Shown here: positions 23,901 through 36,170 of the stretch, in pieces
Layout of the letters: each line of letters opens with the position of its first letter
How positions within the stretch are numbered: the first letter of the stretch is position 1
NCBI RefSeq assembly: GCF_001949145.1
Contig: NW_019091427.1
Coordinates: forward strand, 934,260 to 998,259
Reading direction: 5' to 3'
Source of the DNA: Acanthaster planci
Lineage: Eukaryota; Echinodermata; Asteroidea; Valvatida; Acanthasteridae
DNA length: 64,000 bases
Program-made: the position numbers and the translations under genes
Notes under the pieces: model-generated
Seen by the model: the letters and a program-made list of their open reading frames with translations, nothing else
What the model was told of the DNA's origin: nothing
Databases searched by the model: none

Positions 23901-26900
23901 AGTGATACATCAAAACAAGAAACTGAATTTGCTTCGTCCAATACGAATGAAAACTCAAAAAGTGGATCTGGCGACTAAGACTCATTTTTGCAGAGCGAAT
24001 CACGTATGTGCGACTAGAATGGTAGTCGGGTCAGCGTGTTTGTTTTTTAGTTTTAATTTTTCTATACTTTTCGACATAACTTAAGCCTCAGGGATCAGGA
24101 AATCTGAACATAATGGTTTCCGTCTTTCAAGCGCTGTTCGCACAATGTCGCCTTTAAAATTACTAAATGAGTTGGATTATGAGAGCTGGAACTTGAAGAA
24201 AGACAACCAGAACTGAAAACGTTTACCCCAGAAGACAAAGCTTAGGATATACCAGTTTGTCCAACAGTAATCACTTGTCAGTGAGGGGTGACTTATTGTA
24301 GGCGGGCCCAGGAATCAGTGGCTGTGGAACTGACTTGTTTTCATTTGATTGATTACTCTCGTAGAAGGTCTGCAGCAGACATGAGGAAGTTCAGAACAAA
24401 ATTCCCTTCTCCATGCCCTGCAAATCAAATTTTTTTCAGGGCGATGGGTTTAGGAGATGAAGCCAGCTGGGTATTTAAGGTGGCTGGGTAAGTTTGGGCC
24501 GGTGGGGGTAGAGTTATAAAGAGCATGGGGAAGGTGGTGGGGGGAACATCCCCTACCCTTCCTCCTGAATTTACCTGGCGATTGAACCCGGGACAGCGAG
24601 GTTGAAATTCGATATGTCTGAGGTGACGTTTCCTATTCCCAGCGAGTATCCCATCAGTTCAGGATTGTAGTTTTTCAAAATATCTATAGAAAGGCAGAGC
24701 TAAAAAGTTACAGTTAGCAGTTTCTTCAGTCTCGATAATTTGATTTTGTCTCAAGTTAATTTTTCACAAATTCTTACCAACTTGGAATCACAAAATTTGG
24801 ACTAATGGGAGAATACTCACTAGGTAACGTGAGAGCCTCTGTGAGGTTGTAATCTCCACCAATACTGAAACACAACAAAAGGTGATTCCTGTTGAAACTG
24901 ATCCTTATAATTCTATCCGGAAAACATTCAGTACCAGAACCTTTTATACTAAGAAAAGGTGAGATCAAAATTAAATGCAATTTCAATAATTACCCCGTGG
25001 GTCATTTTCAGAAAATGTCTAAAAACAGTTCAATGAAGTGACATTATTTTTCTTTTATCTAGAAATCTCACCTCCACGATACTCCTCGATATTCATTGAC
25101 AACTTCTAACAAATTACATGCAAGGGCACCATTTGCAGCCTAATAAAGACAAGAAAATACATGAAGGAGTTTGAGACTAGAAAATGTGATGTGACTACGA
25201 GGAGTTATATCAACAGTTTAAACGTGTAGCTGCGATGAATTTCAGTTTTAATACAATTTCTCTGCAATTTCATACTGTTCTTTAATTAATGAAAGAAAAT
25301 GATTTGACATCCCTATTAGATTAAAAACATTGAAAAGTGTATACTTTTAAAACAAATAAAATTATCTGTGCTTGTCCAGAATTTGAGGGCGCTTTCGTTG
25401 TGATATAATCCAGGAAGACATGGTTCAGTGCGTTGGTTTTTCTGTTATAATTGTGAACGCTGAATTTTCTTATTGAAAACATTTCTGAAAAGGGGTTGAT
25501 TGTTTGTTACTTTATTGCTATTTACTTACCCCACAATGAATCACCAAAGACAAGAAAATTTAGGCTTGGAAAACTTTGAAAATACAGGAGGTTTCGTGCA
25601 CAAACCAAACATTGAGGCTTTCTTCCTATGATGTCACCATAGTTTTGCCCTTCAATATTATGGAAAATCACTTTAACATAAAACTCCCAAAGGGCAGCGA
25701 GACAACCTTTGACAGAGTGAAACATGAGTTCAAAATAAGGTAAACTGAGACACAAGTCTGCGTTGAAAATTCCAAATGCCGCTAAGCTTTCGAGGATCCA
25801 ATTTCATAAACGAATAGTAACGGAAAGGGTCGAAGGAACATATGCCGTGCAATATGTTACTTTAATCGAAAGGCAAACCCGCCTGGCAAATTAACTGCGC
25901 CCCACAGATGAGAATCAAAGGCAAGATGAGGAAGCGCTGAACCACGCCAGTAAGTCAAGTGACCCAGAAAACTGATTTTCCAGAATGCATTAATTTTGAA
26001 AAGAAGAAAGAAGAAATAGAAGACAATTGCCCTTTCACACACAACATACCGTGATTGAGTCTCCAATGGCTCCAATAACCTTGACATTTGCTGGTGTCAG
26101 CATGTGGACTATACAAGACAACAAAAGAATTGTCAGCGTTTCAGACGGTTTATCGAGCGGGGCAGCTATGTTCTGATGAATGCTTACGTGCAATAGATTC
26201 CCAACCCTTGTGAAGAAGTTGGGGAAATTAAAAACATGTAATCTTTATGATTTTTATGCAAAAACGCGTGCTCCGTAACATGTTACCGATAGAAATTGAG
26301 TTTGCATATATATTACTGTTAGAGAAACGAAAGTGCACTTTATTCACCACGACGACATCACGTAATTCTCCTTAATTAAGTTCAGTATTCCGAGTTCGTT
26401 TACACACGTTACAGGCCTTTGTTTATTGTCATATTCGAAGCCTTACAGTAATTGTGGGAAATATAGAAGATTTGTTTTTATTCTATCCTTGTAACCTTGT
26501 AGGAGCAAGACTATTAAACGTTTCGTTCCAGTTTTGTAAATAAAAGAGTACTTTGGAGCCTGTCCTTTTGAACCTGTGTGTGGCATGTCACTGCACAGCT
26601 CGCATGCAACATATACTCCAGAAATTTGACCTAAATTGTCATTAGCTTGGCCAACGTCACTATTAGCGTTATAAGCAAAACTGTTTTGGAATAATTTCGG
26701 TTCGGAATAGCAAATCTAAATTTTGAAAGTGGATGAACAAAACGAAATGAACGATCCATTATTACTTTTGAGGTGTCTGCTATGGTATAGTAGCCATAGG
26801 GCCAAGGGACTATCATCTAAAGCGAATCTTACCCGATTTCGGCACCTGACTGGAAGTCTCTACGTCACAGTCAAAAAGCATTCTATGTTTCTGCGTACCA

Positions 26901-29900
26901 ATAAATGGAAAATAAATGAAGTGAGGCAGGTGTCTTGACAATCTAGACGTCGTTAGTATATTTCGTATTGTTGTAATCTATAGATATAAGGCCCAGTCTA
27001 TACATATTCTGTATGCTAATGTCATTTTTTGGATATATGAAAATAGCGGAATTCCCTAGATTGTCCAATTTTCTGACGCTTATTTTGATTCACAGAGCCT
27101 AGCTTAATAAAGTTCCTGACCCTCTTGAGTCACGCGTCAATCGTGTTTTTTGGTTGTCTCAACCCCGCACGTTTTGACACCGGGACTCGCACAAATAAAG
27201 TTTATCAGCAATTATCTTAGACCAAAGGTTTGTTCAAATCGCGTAATGGTGCCAGGCCTGTGTGTTCAGAGTGCAATTACCTCGCTGAGTGCCGGATATC
27301 ACCGGCAAATACACCAATAGCAAACACTGCTATCTGTGTAGTATCTCGTGATGTTGCTAAACTACAGCTGCAACGTTTGAGGGATGGGACGCACATTTCT
27401 TTTTTTAAAAGGAATAAATACTTCGGGTTCTCATTTTTTTAGATGGGGCAAGGGGAATCGAAAATTGAACCAATTAATATTTTTAAGGTATTAAATCGAT
27501 TGCCTCATTCCTCTAAAATCGGTAATATTTTCAGGTAATGGTATGGAAAGCTCAGTGAATTTGATGTAGTTTGAAATTAAGAGCGTGGATATTGAAGTAA
27601 CAGTGCTTCGTACCAGATGTTGCACTGATTAAAAGGTAATCAATTTATTGGGACTGCCTTTAAATGGGGTGAAAATTTATATATTTATCCCCAAACAAAC
27701 TTCAACAATCAAGTTCCATAAATAGACACAAGCCTAAACGTTGATCACTAAAGATATCACATGCACATGCAAAATTGGAGCCTTTTCCAAAAAACTAAAA
27801 CAAAACAAAAACGATTTTGCAGATGTCACAGAATTTTAATTAACGCTCGGCTGATCGATCTTTTCCATGTTTCGTTTTGTTTTCTTGTTAGAATAGCATA
27901 AAAAGATATTGACTGTGGGCGTTCTTTTTTTTCCCCCCTGGTATTATTATGTGTCACCCTCTCACTCCATTTGTACTTTTCTCGTTGACAACGTTTATCC
28001 CTCCCTTCAGAGATTTTAGTCGATAGAATTTGTCCTTGGCTGGATAAAACCAGGCCAATGGGCACCACTTTGTTTTTAAGTAATGGCCACTGTTTATTTT
28101 TATGAAATGCTGCTTGATTCCATAATTATAGTAATACAAATGCTGAAGGTTTCCCAAGCCATATTAAAATCTTTTTAGTCCAATTCCTCAATTCAAATCT
28201 TCTAGTTCGTTCTCGACAGCTTTCACGTGCAACTGGAAAACCAATTCACTCTTTTGCTAATAGGTTTGAATTTTCTGTATCAACTTTTAAAAGGCCCTTC
28301 GAGAAGACTGGTCTTTAAATTTTGCCAAAGCTGTCGCTGAATGGAGACGCTCAGAGTTCAAACTCGTCTTGTACTACGGAAATCACTTGGAACTGTTTTT
28401 CAGTAAATTCATTTGTGTGTGCTTTAGCATTTCCCTTGCCAATACAACAGATTAACATCAAAGGTGAAAATCCCAAACGTGGACTTCTTTTAGTCTTGAA
28501 AAAAAAATGAACATTTTAACATAACATGAATGTATCTTGTTTTCCTCCTGTTAATGTACGACCATTTGGCTCCATTTGCAAGAAACTATGACGATTGACA
28601 AAACTGAACAAGATTGGTTTCAAATTTCGAGGCAAAAGACAGGTTTATATTTTCTGAATGATATTTTTTGATGTGAACGAGACAAAACGAGTGCTCAGAA
28701 AGGCGTGTTCCTTGGTTGAATTAGATTGAACAAAGGGAATTATGTGACAAAACACATTTTGCATTAATTGTAAATGTGTAGAATTAAGATCGGCTCCATT
28801 CAATGAATTCGCAAATACGAATCTGCGAATTTGAAAGAAATATATACCAATATAGCCAGACAAACCTATGATAAAACAGACAGTCTAATAAACAGCGGAT
28901 TCGGGGAGGGGACAACGGGGGCCATGCTGGCCCCATTCCCTACGTATGATCTCTACCGTGCCCTTGTGCACCGCTTAGTTGAGAGTTAGCGCATGCGCAC
29001 TCAATTACTATACTGTGGATTCATAGGCAGGCAACGTCGGACATCGTTCCGACACTTCTTTCCGCGGATAGAGACCATTATTTTTAACAAAATACAAACA
29101 AATGAAGTTCACAGAAATAACCAGATAATTAAAAATTGACCAGATAACATTAAACCACCGTAATTGATCAAACTAGCAAAGGCCAACTCGCAATAGCTTT
29201 AACATAACATGGTAACCTTTTTTAAAACACTCTTTCAATTATCAAGATATGCAGCATGTGTGGAAAAACTGGAGAACAGTTCAAATTTTTGAGTTTAAAA
29301 TATCCTTTTTACGCTCGGAAAGGTAACGTACAAAGACATTATTTTTTCACCCCATTTCCTCCTAAATGTGACATATGATTAACAAGAAACACATCAAAAA
29401 ACGAAATCTGAAGCCTAATTATGTTACTCAGGTATAAATGCAGTAAACTTTTACACAAGGCGGGAGATCTCCGCAGATGGATGTTGGTGCCATTCCAACA
29501 TGGCGACGCCTACCGGCAAACAACTATACCAAAACTTCTGAAATTCAGAAAAGTCGTGGTCACTTTCTATTGCTTATTAGAAAGTAATAGAAAGTGACCA
29601 CGACTTTTCCGAAGTTCAGCGTATGCCCACAAACTAAGTACAAGGGGTGAACATACGTGCCCACCCCCGAAAACAATTATAACAGAACAAAGGTTTTTGG
29701 TCTATTTAATTAACTTCCCTTAAAAGCGCGTTGAAAGATACCAAATGTTCATCACCCTTCTTTTTTGAAGGGTAATATACATAAAAGGCAATAAAAGGTC
29801 AAAAGAAATAAAAATCTCAGAAATTTTCCTCAGCTCACAAAATTAGTTTTGCTCGACCCTTGCGAGGAAAATAAACATCCACACTTAATCTTGCCTTGGA

Positions 29901-32734
29901 AAAGCATACAAGTGATAAATGTAGGTTCAGAGACTCATTTTTCTTTTCATTTCAATCATGCACTGATTATATTAAAGAACAGCCGGTGAAAGTCGCCTAA
30001 TAGTTTCCGTGCGCTTCATACGATGTAGTGCATACGAGATATCTGTTTTAAGTGCACGCGTCACGGATACCGAGTTGCATGGGACGTAGCCTCATTTATG
30101 TGTCTGAGCAGGCTTCGTATTTCACCCGGCACCGTCTCTGACACACTCAATATGGGCTATTTACAATAGCGCGCCTCCAAGAGTTTGTAAGTCGTTGACC
30201 AATAACAATGCGCGAAATCTGTCGACCCAATGCACGTTTGGAAAGGGCCCACGAATTTCGCACATTGTGATTGGCCAACGCTTGCAAACTTTTAAAGGCG
30301 CTCTATTGTGAATCACTAGTATTCGTCAGCTAACTTGTCAACGCCAGTAATAGGGCTGTAAATTCCGAAAGCAAGCGATTATAACCCCCCATCATATTCT
30401 GATCAGAAAGATGGGCTATTGGATCATCTTCCATTGTTTTTTGTAGTATGAAAAGGAGGGGCTTGAGGTCTTTTCGACATTCCCAACAACCAAAATGTAT
30501 TCAGTAGTAAAGAAAAGGGAAGAAAAGTACCAAAAATCTAATAAAATCTCAATTTTAGATTGAAAGGCATTTGTATCTTAAACAGGACCTTAGGGTCAAA
30601 TGGTGTCCTGCAATATCCCTTCCCCCGCTTTAAGTCAGATTGAAGGCATCCCCGATCACCAGCACAGATTAACTAGTCAGTAAACGTGGAACGATTGATT
30701 TCAAGTTCAAACAATTAAGAATTCTGAGTGGAGAGTCTATTCTTCCACGTGCTATCGTTACATCGTTACAGCAACGGAAAACTGATGAAATAAACAAAGA
30801 AGAAACGCACTAATGTAATAAACCAGGCGTTTCATCATTTCAGGTTATTCTAAATTGCACATTTTTGTACCTTGTGAGCACTCGTTCGATCATCTCAGCA
30901 AGCATAAACCAGGCTGTGAAAAGCTAAGCTTCAACGCACAAATTAAACTAGCTCTTTCTTTCTATTTTTGCAACTGTAACGGATTGGGCAAATGTTATGG
31001 CGGCCCTGACGGCTTTGGGGAAGGGGCAGATTGGTCCGTGCCCCCTCAAAAGAACTATTTGTTCGATACGACTCCCTGGTGCTATTTTTTTTTTTTATAC
31101 TAAAAAGTGTAAAACACCTGTAAATCAGCCTACTAGTTCTGGATCCACCCTTGAAGTGGAGTTGTACAGACCTTAATTTGGGCGTTTTCCAGCGTGCACT
31201 AGTGAGATTGTGCTGATGTGGCCTTTGGAATTGAAGTTCGGTAACATAAGCTATAATAGCTTTATGGGTTGGACTTACAAAGGGTTCGTTGCACGCAGCT
31301 CTCTGCCCTCCGCTGGAGATCTTGCCTTGCATTATTGCCGACTTGAACTCTCTCCAGTTTTCTATCGTGCACAGAGGAAAAGTTGTCATTCTGTAAACTG
31401 ATTTGAAAGAAGTTCCCCAAACCATACCCAGAAATGATAGGATTTAGTTCAAGATAAAAATCTGAACAAATGGGACCCCCTCATTTAAAAAAAGCCCAAA
31501 TCGAACACATGTTTGTTTTTTCAGACATTCGGTTTCTCAGTGTTAGTTGGTTTATGGTTATTAAATTTTCATAGGCTTGAAGACAGAGAGACCTTAGCTT
31601 GTGCAACCCTCCACGTCTTTTAGTTCATTAACCTATACTCAAGGTATTTTAATCAAGGACAATGCTGAATGTGAAATTTGGTGTCAGAGGTTTATAGTTA
31701 ACTTTGTTTTTATTTTTCTGTTTCGCTGATGTAATTATTTTGTTTCTATTCAGTTTTGTTTGTTTATACTGATTTTGCTTTTGTTGTGTCTTGTTTTGAA
31801 GTATTTTAGAGGTTAGGCTTTTAACAGCTGGAGATTGGGTCGTGGTGGCACAAAAATAAAGTTATGCTATAGGTTCACACATTTCCCTTTTTAAACCTGA
31901 TTAACCACTAACAGTAATTCTTGAGTAAATTGGGACACGATGCATGCCTCAGGATAATTCTGATAGTTCAGTGGAGGATTCTGAGAAATAGCAGAGTACC
32001 ACAACAAATTTGAACATTGTCAGTGTAGTTGGACCTAATTAGGGAATGTGTGAACCTGTAGATTCCTCGCATGTGTAACCACACTTCGAAAAAACCTACT
32101 TTATCCTGAGGAGTATGGCGCATCCCTGCATCGAGCTAACATAAAAAAAGCACTCAATTTCGCCTAAAACCTAAAGTGGCCTCGGCATTTTCTCCAAAAT
32201 CCCGGCAATGCATTTTTTGGAGAAATAAACTTTAAGGTGTTTTTCCACTATAATTGACACCAATGTCAAGAAAATTGGTACGTCATGCCATTCTCGCACA
32301 ATGCCCACTTTTCTGAGACATTTCGGTCACAATGCCCATCTTAATAAAGTGGCCAATGCACCCAGGTTGACACAGACGCGTGAGACCTTGAACTTCAGAC
32401 GACTGTAATATCAAAATCATTTGTTGCAAAATAATGAATAACGTTTTACAGGTATATGTTTAATGTGTGGTTTTTCATTGGCATGCTTACAAGCATAGTT
32501 TGAAAAGGGCTGGGCATAGCCAGCCAAGTTATTAGGACGTAAGATGTTCAATCATGTTCTGATTGATTATACACACGTATGTATCGTTCAACGTCATTGA
32601 ATAGCTGGCAGGCATTTTAGGATATGAAATGAAGAGGACTCACCATGGTCAAGTTCTATGGAAAAAGCGGTCAGACCAAAAGCTGCAAGCGTGGTCAAAA
32701 CTCTCGTTACTGCAATAATGTTGTCGCTAAACAT
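20759..32734 (-). CDS. PLB1-like secreted GDSL phospholipase, gene 3 of the trio (one 5' exon not found, first exon provisional)
   Basis: Twelve exons are well supported: 26833-26890, 26050-26108, 25072-25139, 24821-24864, 24575-24683, 23263-23461, 22923-23011, 22730-22805, 22397-22501, 21854-21949, 21416-21484, 20759-20917 (TGA). They encode [33 protein letters not shown] (catalytic Ser), a Gly-poor block [39 protein letters not shown] (catalytic Asp and His) and a 52-residue last exon ending in the hydrophobic segment [19 protein letters not shown] candidate signal-peptide exon lies at 32644-32734. The exon equivalent to the FEYDYDG...NCTG exon of genes 1 and 2 was not found between 26.9 and 32.6 kb. 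Phases agree with genes 1 and 2 at every junction. This is the most divergent member, probably still an active secreted lipase with a GPI-type tail. Confidence 0.82.
21854..21949 (-). CDS. Gene 3 exon L: catalytic Asp-His block V
   Basis: 96 bases encoding [20 protein letters not shown] and LWNNM; one codon longer than in genes 1 and 2. The donor is ATG|GTAATT. Confidence 0.9.
22177..22196. repeat. 20-bp perfect palindrome in gene 3 intron
   Basis: GGGAGAGCTATAGCTCTCCC reads the same on both strands. It sits in the intron between gene 3 exons K and L beside a GC-rich run and a G tract (from about 22362). Confidence 0.8.
23263..23461 (-). CDS. Gene 3 exon H: GGNDIC block III
   Basis: 199 bases encoding [17 protein letters not shown], then [19 protein letters not shown]. 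The Asn of GGND is kept. The donor is AAA|GTAGAT. Confidence 0.9.
26050..26108 (-). CDS. Gene 3 exon D: GDSL block I
   Basis: 59 bases encoding [19 protein letters not shown]. The catalytic Ser is kept, but R-P-A-D of the family motif reads T-P-A-N. The donor is ACG|GTATGT. Confidence 0.9.
26833..26890 (-). CDS. Gene 3 exon C: short Cys-containing N-terminal exon
   Basis: 58 bases between CGCAG and GTAAGA. The peptide [14 protein letters not shown] aligns with FPCEILPPSQSVPNS of gene 2 and ends with one base of a Val codon, as in both sister genes. The exon is six bases shorter than its counterparts. Confidence 0.75.
29538..29619. repeat. 34-bp inverted repeat (hairpin), 14-bp loop
   Basis: The arm at 29538-29571 matches the reverse complement of 29586-29619 at 32 of 34 positions (core AAAAGTCGTGGTCACTTTCT). 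It could be a MITE remnant or a replication/repair inversion. Confidence 0.85.
30163..30309. mobile_element. Short inverted-repeat (MITE-like) element, about 147 bp
   Basis: The ends ACAATAGCGCGCC and GGCGCTCTATTGT open imperfect inverted arms of about 60 bp each, continuing through AGTTTGTAAG/CTTGCAAACT and ACAATGCGCGAAAT/ATTTCGCACATTGT. There is no coding capacity. No clear target duplication was found. Confidence 0.65.
31136..31153. repeat. Dispersed repeat fragment, copy 2
   Basis: GTTCTGGATCCACCCTTG, matching 9970-9987 in the same orientation. Confidence 0.45.
32644..32734 (-). CDS. Candidate gene 3 exon A: signal peptide
   Basis: Starting at ATG 32732-32734 the exon encodes [20 protein letters not shown] and a continuing hydrophobic [10 protein letters not shown], ending G|GTGAGT in phase 1 like the signal exons of genes 1 and 2. 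It lies 5.7 kb upstream of the next recognised exon. The assignment rests on phase, donor and signal-peptide shape only, so the exon could belong to an unrelated transcript. Confidence 0.5.
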
Positions 32735-33580
32735 TGTACGTGTCTTTAACTGGCCAACAGGTGTAACTAAAAGCCCGTCTGTTCCAGGCCTGACCATGCA
32801 AAAAACTGCAGCAGATATAATTAATCACGGTACTTCTGCTAACCCAAAGGAACTTTGTCCCTGGGTTAAACTTTAGTTCGTCGGGACTTTCGAATTTACA
32901 TTTCCGTGCCCTCAGGGTAGTCAGTTGTGCATGCGGTTAGTCAACACCTGGTGATTGTTAGGCTTCACAAAAACTGCCACTTTGTTTGTATTCGTTTCTA
33001 AATCAAGATACCTTAACGTACACAGTTTTGCTCAGTTTGCTTTCAAATGAAGTAAGAAGGTAGCATTTGTTTAAAGTATTCAAGCATGGATAATGGCATT
33101 GTCAAGCATGGAGAGCAACTGATGAGGGCGCCATATACTCAAAATCTGAGCTGTTCCTTGCCACTTATCCAATATGCTGTAGGGCATCTCCTGACATAAA
33201 GTTTTGATGTCATGTCCAGGATGTCTCTATTTATAAATGCAATATTAGCATGTCCTTTTTGTTTTCAAACGGTCTCTGATTGAGCAACAAAATGAGTAAA
33301 AACGAACAATATAAAAGGGAGTGTGAGCAGATGAAAGATGCGTAAAAGTGAACGATAGAAAAAACAACTTGGCAGCCGAAATCAGCAGCGCCAGCAAATG
33401 AGTAGAGAATACAATTTAGCCCTGATCGCGATGTTCCATTGATGTTGCTCTTGTTATTGTTTATTATTTGGTAGAGAAGCCAGGCGGAAGCCGCTAACAG
33501 GACTTTCCAGGTTGTGTTTCTGTTTGGACAACACATATAGGTCTATTTTGCTCCTACCGAGTTTGGACGATTCAGGGTTA
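32735..33580. other. Spacer between gene 3 candidate first exon and the BEL element
   Basis: AT-rich; would hold the gene 3 promoter if the exon at 32.7 kb is right. Nothing else recognised. Confidence 0.4.
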
Positions 33581-34858
33581 TGACGAACATGGAGCGCTGA
33601 GGGCGCCCTCTCTTCGACAAGTCAACCTTTGACTAGTACAGGATTTGAGAACTTTGACTGCTTTATTCTCATTCCTGTGTCGTGGGTGGACCACATGAGG
33701 TAAAACTTAATCAAAGAAATGCAAGGAAAATACTCTAGGCACAAATAACAATGTGCATGCATTTACACAGGTTGGCAAGAAATTAAACACAAAAAGAATC
33801 CAAAAACATAAAAAAAGGAAAAGTTTACAGATCAAGAAAGTGATACTAATACATGTATAAAGAAATACCGAAAAGGGAAATACATAGAATCGTCTCAAAA
33901 AGCTCCTAGGGATTGTAAGTATCACATAAGACAATCTATGAAAATTATCATACAGAACTGTGCTCTCTGGAAGATAAAGTGTCCTCAAGCTGCCTACGGG
34001 TCTGGAATACCGAAATCAGCAACTTAACACAAGGAAAAAGTAGAGTTCCTAAATACACTGTAACCTTGCAGCCCTACTGCAATTTCCAGATGAGGAAAAA
34101 CTAATTCCAAATAAGGAGTCTAGCTCATGAATATTCACAATGTTAATATTTATTAGTGGAAAAAATGGCGAGTGTATGTGCTTAGGCAGGCACACAAAAA
34201 TTAAATTCCTAAACTATTATAACGTCACGTTCATACGTGGGGTGGTGATACCCTACGGTGGTGGGGTACGTCTAAGCTTTAAGTTAGGGATTGACCTCTC
34301 CGGTGATCAAGATACTCCAAATAAACATCGAAAATTGGCACAAATTAGGATTTCCCCAATAGAAAATTTACACAATTTTGGACACAAGTAAAAGAGTTTG
34401 ACAATAGCAGAGCCAGTTGACAAAGAGATCACGAAGCAAACGTCAACCGGACAAAGGGACACAATTCATAAGGACACTGCGCAACCTGATCTCTCCACAG
34501 AGTTCAGCAGTGAAAAGACCACAAACTGAAACAATTCAAGCACATGTAATAGTTTTAGTTTTCGGAAGGCTCAAGAAAAAAATATTGATGCGATACGGAA
34601 TATCATGGCGGCAAAATGTGACTGAAAATTACGCTACAAATTACCCATCAAATAACGAACAATGATCACTAACACAGTTATAAATGGAATCTTAAACTCA
34701 CCAGTGGTCTCTGGTGTAAGACTCTCGGAACAGAGTGGTCTCAAGATATAATGGAAACTTGGTGTGACTGAACAATTGCGTAGCTTAAGCGAAAAACCAC
34801 AAGGACCAACTACAACTACAACCAACCGCAACTCACACTGTCAGGGGCGAACATAACA
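33581..34858 (-). repeat. BEL/Pao 3' LTR (left copy)
   Basis: Begins TGACGAACATGGAGCGC on the plus strand and ends GGGCGAACATAACA, giving TG...CA ends about 1,278 bp apart. It shares long blocks with 39647-40741, such as CAAGGAAAATRCTCTARGCA, with many substitutions and indels. Confidence 0.8.
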
Positions 34859-35026
34859 TCCCCCGTGGTGATACCATCATCACGTACAGTGTGAATACAA
34901 ATAATAAGGTTACAATGAAACAGTAAAAAAGTTTAATAATAATCAGAACAGTAAATATGAAAACAGCTAGAAAACACTTGATACGCGGTGCCTACATATC
35001 TAAGTAGCATCTGGTAGAGTCCAAGC

Positions 35027-36100
35027 TCATGAGTCCATGGCGATCAGTCCCTCCGAGTGAATCAGAAGGACAAAGTCGCTTATTGGCTGCAAAAACGTTT
35101 TCTTCACCAACTCACGGGTTGGTTGTAGGAACGGGCTCCTCTGGTCTGCGGCTACCATCTCCATGCTGGCTTTGGTGATGTGTCCGTCTCCACTTGCTTC
35201 AAAGCCAAAAGCCTTGCCGAGAGGCCAGTCGTATTGCCGGGAGTCACATTTGACGATGACAACATCTTTCAGGTCTCTCTTTGGCTGCTGCCATTTCACT
35301 CTAGTCTGTAGCAGAGGTAGGAAAGCCTTCCGCCACTTGTCCCAGAACATGTTGGATAGATGCTGAACGAGTCTCCAATGGCTCCTCAAGAGATCTTTGG
35401 GATCACATGGTCCGTCTGGGGCTGTCACCTGGAATGGCTTCATAGTGAGCAGCATACTGGGCGACAGGTATAGGGGAGCTCTGGTGTGTCGCTACTTGGC
35501 AGTAACGGTTGGTAGTTTATTATGGCAACGACTTCTGCCATAAGAGTTGTGTAGATTTCATAGGTCAGCTGGCTAGGCTTGACATCTCGCATCTTCTAGG
35601 ATGCGGCGGGAAATGCCGATCATTCGCTCCCAAGCCCAACCCATAATCGATGCATGGGGAGGGTTGAAAACCCACTGGCAGCCCCGGGTAAGTAGTTACC
35701 TTTTGATAGGTTCCTTGTCTTGGAGCTGTTGTTCAAGTTCATTACAGGCACCAACAAATTTTAGGCAGGAGTCTTGACGCTTACCTCTCAGTGTCTTGCA
35801 TGCCACACAGCCTTGGATCACCTTGGATATTTGCCTCTGGCCACCAAGAACCCAGTAACCTTCATTCCTTATCGTACCCAATGTAATGTATCGAACTTGG
35901 TGGCTGCACTGCTGATGGAACTGCGTGATGATGAGCTTTGTGACATGGTTGTTCTTTGGTAGTACAGCTGTGTGTGCTGCTCTGTGTGGTAGTTGAGATG
36001 TCTGCAGTCTGCCTCCGACTCGGAGTACCCTGTTTCTGTCAAGGTAGGGATTGAGCGAAGCCAGCTTGTTTTTCTTGGTCAACTTCCCACTTCTTCATTC
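35027..36100 (-). pseudogene. BEL/Pao integrase remnant
   Basis: 35696-36082 encodes PYLDRNRVLRVGGRLQTS and the zinc-binding His/Cys region ending CVACKTLRGKR. 35027-35455 encodes the C-terminal part (HWRLVQHLSNMFWDKWRKAF, then WPLGK). The stretch between them that should hold most of the DDE core is short and broken. Confidence 0.8.
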
Positions 36101-36170
36101 GGCTAACTTGGCAGCAAAGGCTTCACTCTGCACACCTGTTATTATGATGGTCTCAGCTTAGAGACGCTTT

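Larger units (their letters stand above)
26891..32643. other. AT-rich stretch, probable first-intron region of gene 3
   Basis: No exon could be supported here despite the expectation of one 119-base PLB1 exon (FEYDYDG...NCTG type). The stretch carries two inverted-repeat elements (29538-29619 and 30163-30309) and short dispersed motifs. Confidence 0.45.

Noticed and set aside
26833-26938. Plus-strand frame over gene 3 exon C
   Set aside because: The minus-strand reading fits both splice sites, phase and the sister exons; the plus frame has no support.
30943-31425. 160-codon minus-strand open frame
   Set aside because: Composition is low in typical protein pattern, with no motif, no sister copy and no splice context; best read as chance in AT-rich DNA.
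1027-32734. One large multi-repeat PLB1 gene covering the whole left half
   Set aside because: Gene 1 and gene 2 each have a signal-peptide exon, and genes 2 and 3 have stop codons after hydrophobic tails, so these are separate genes.
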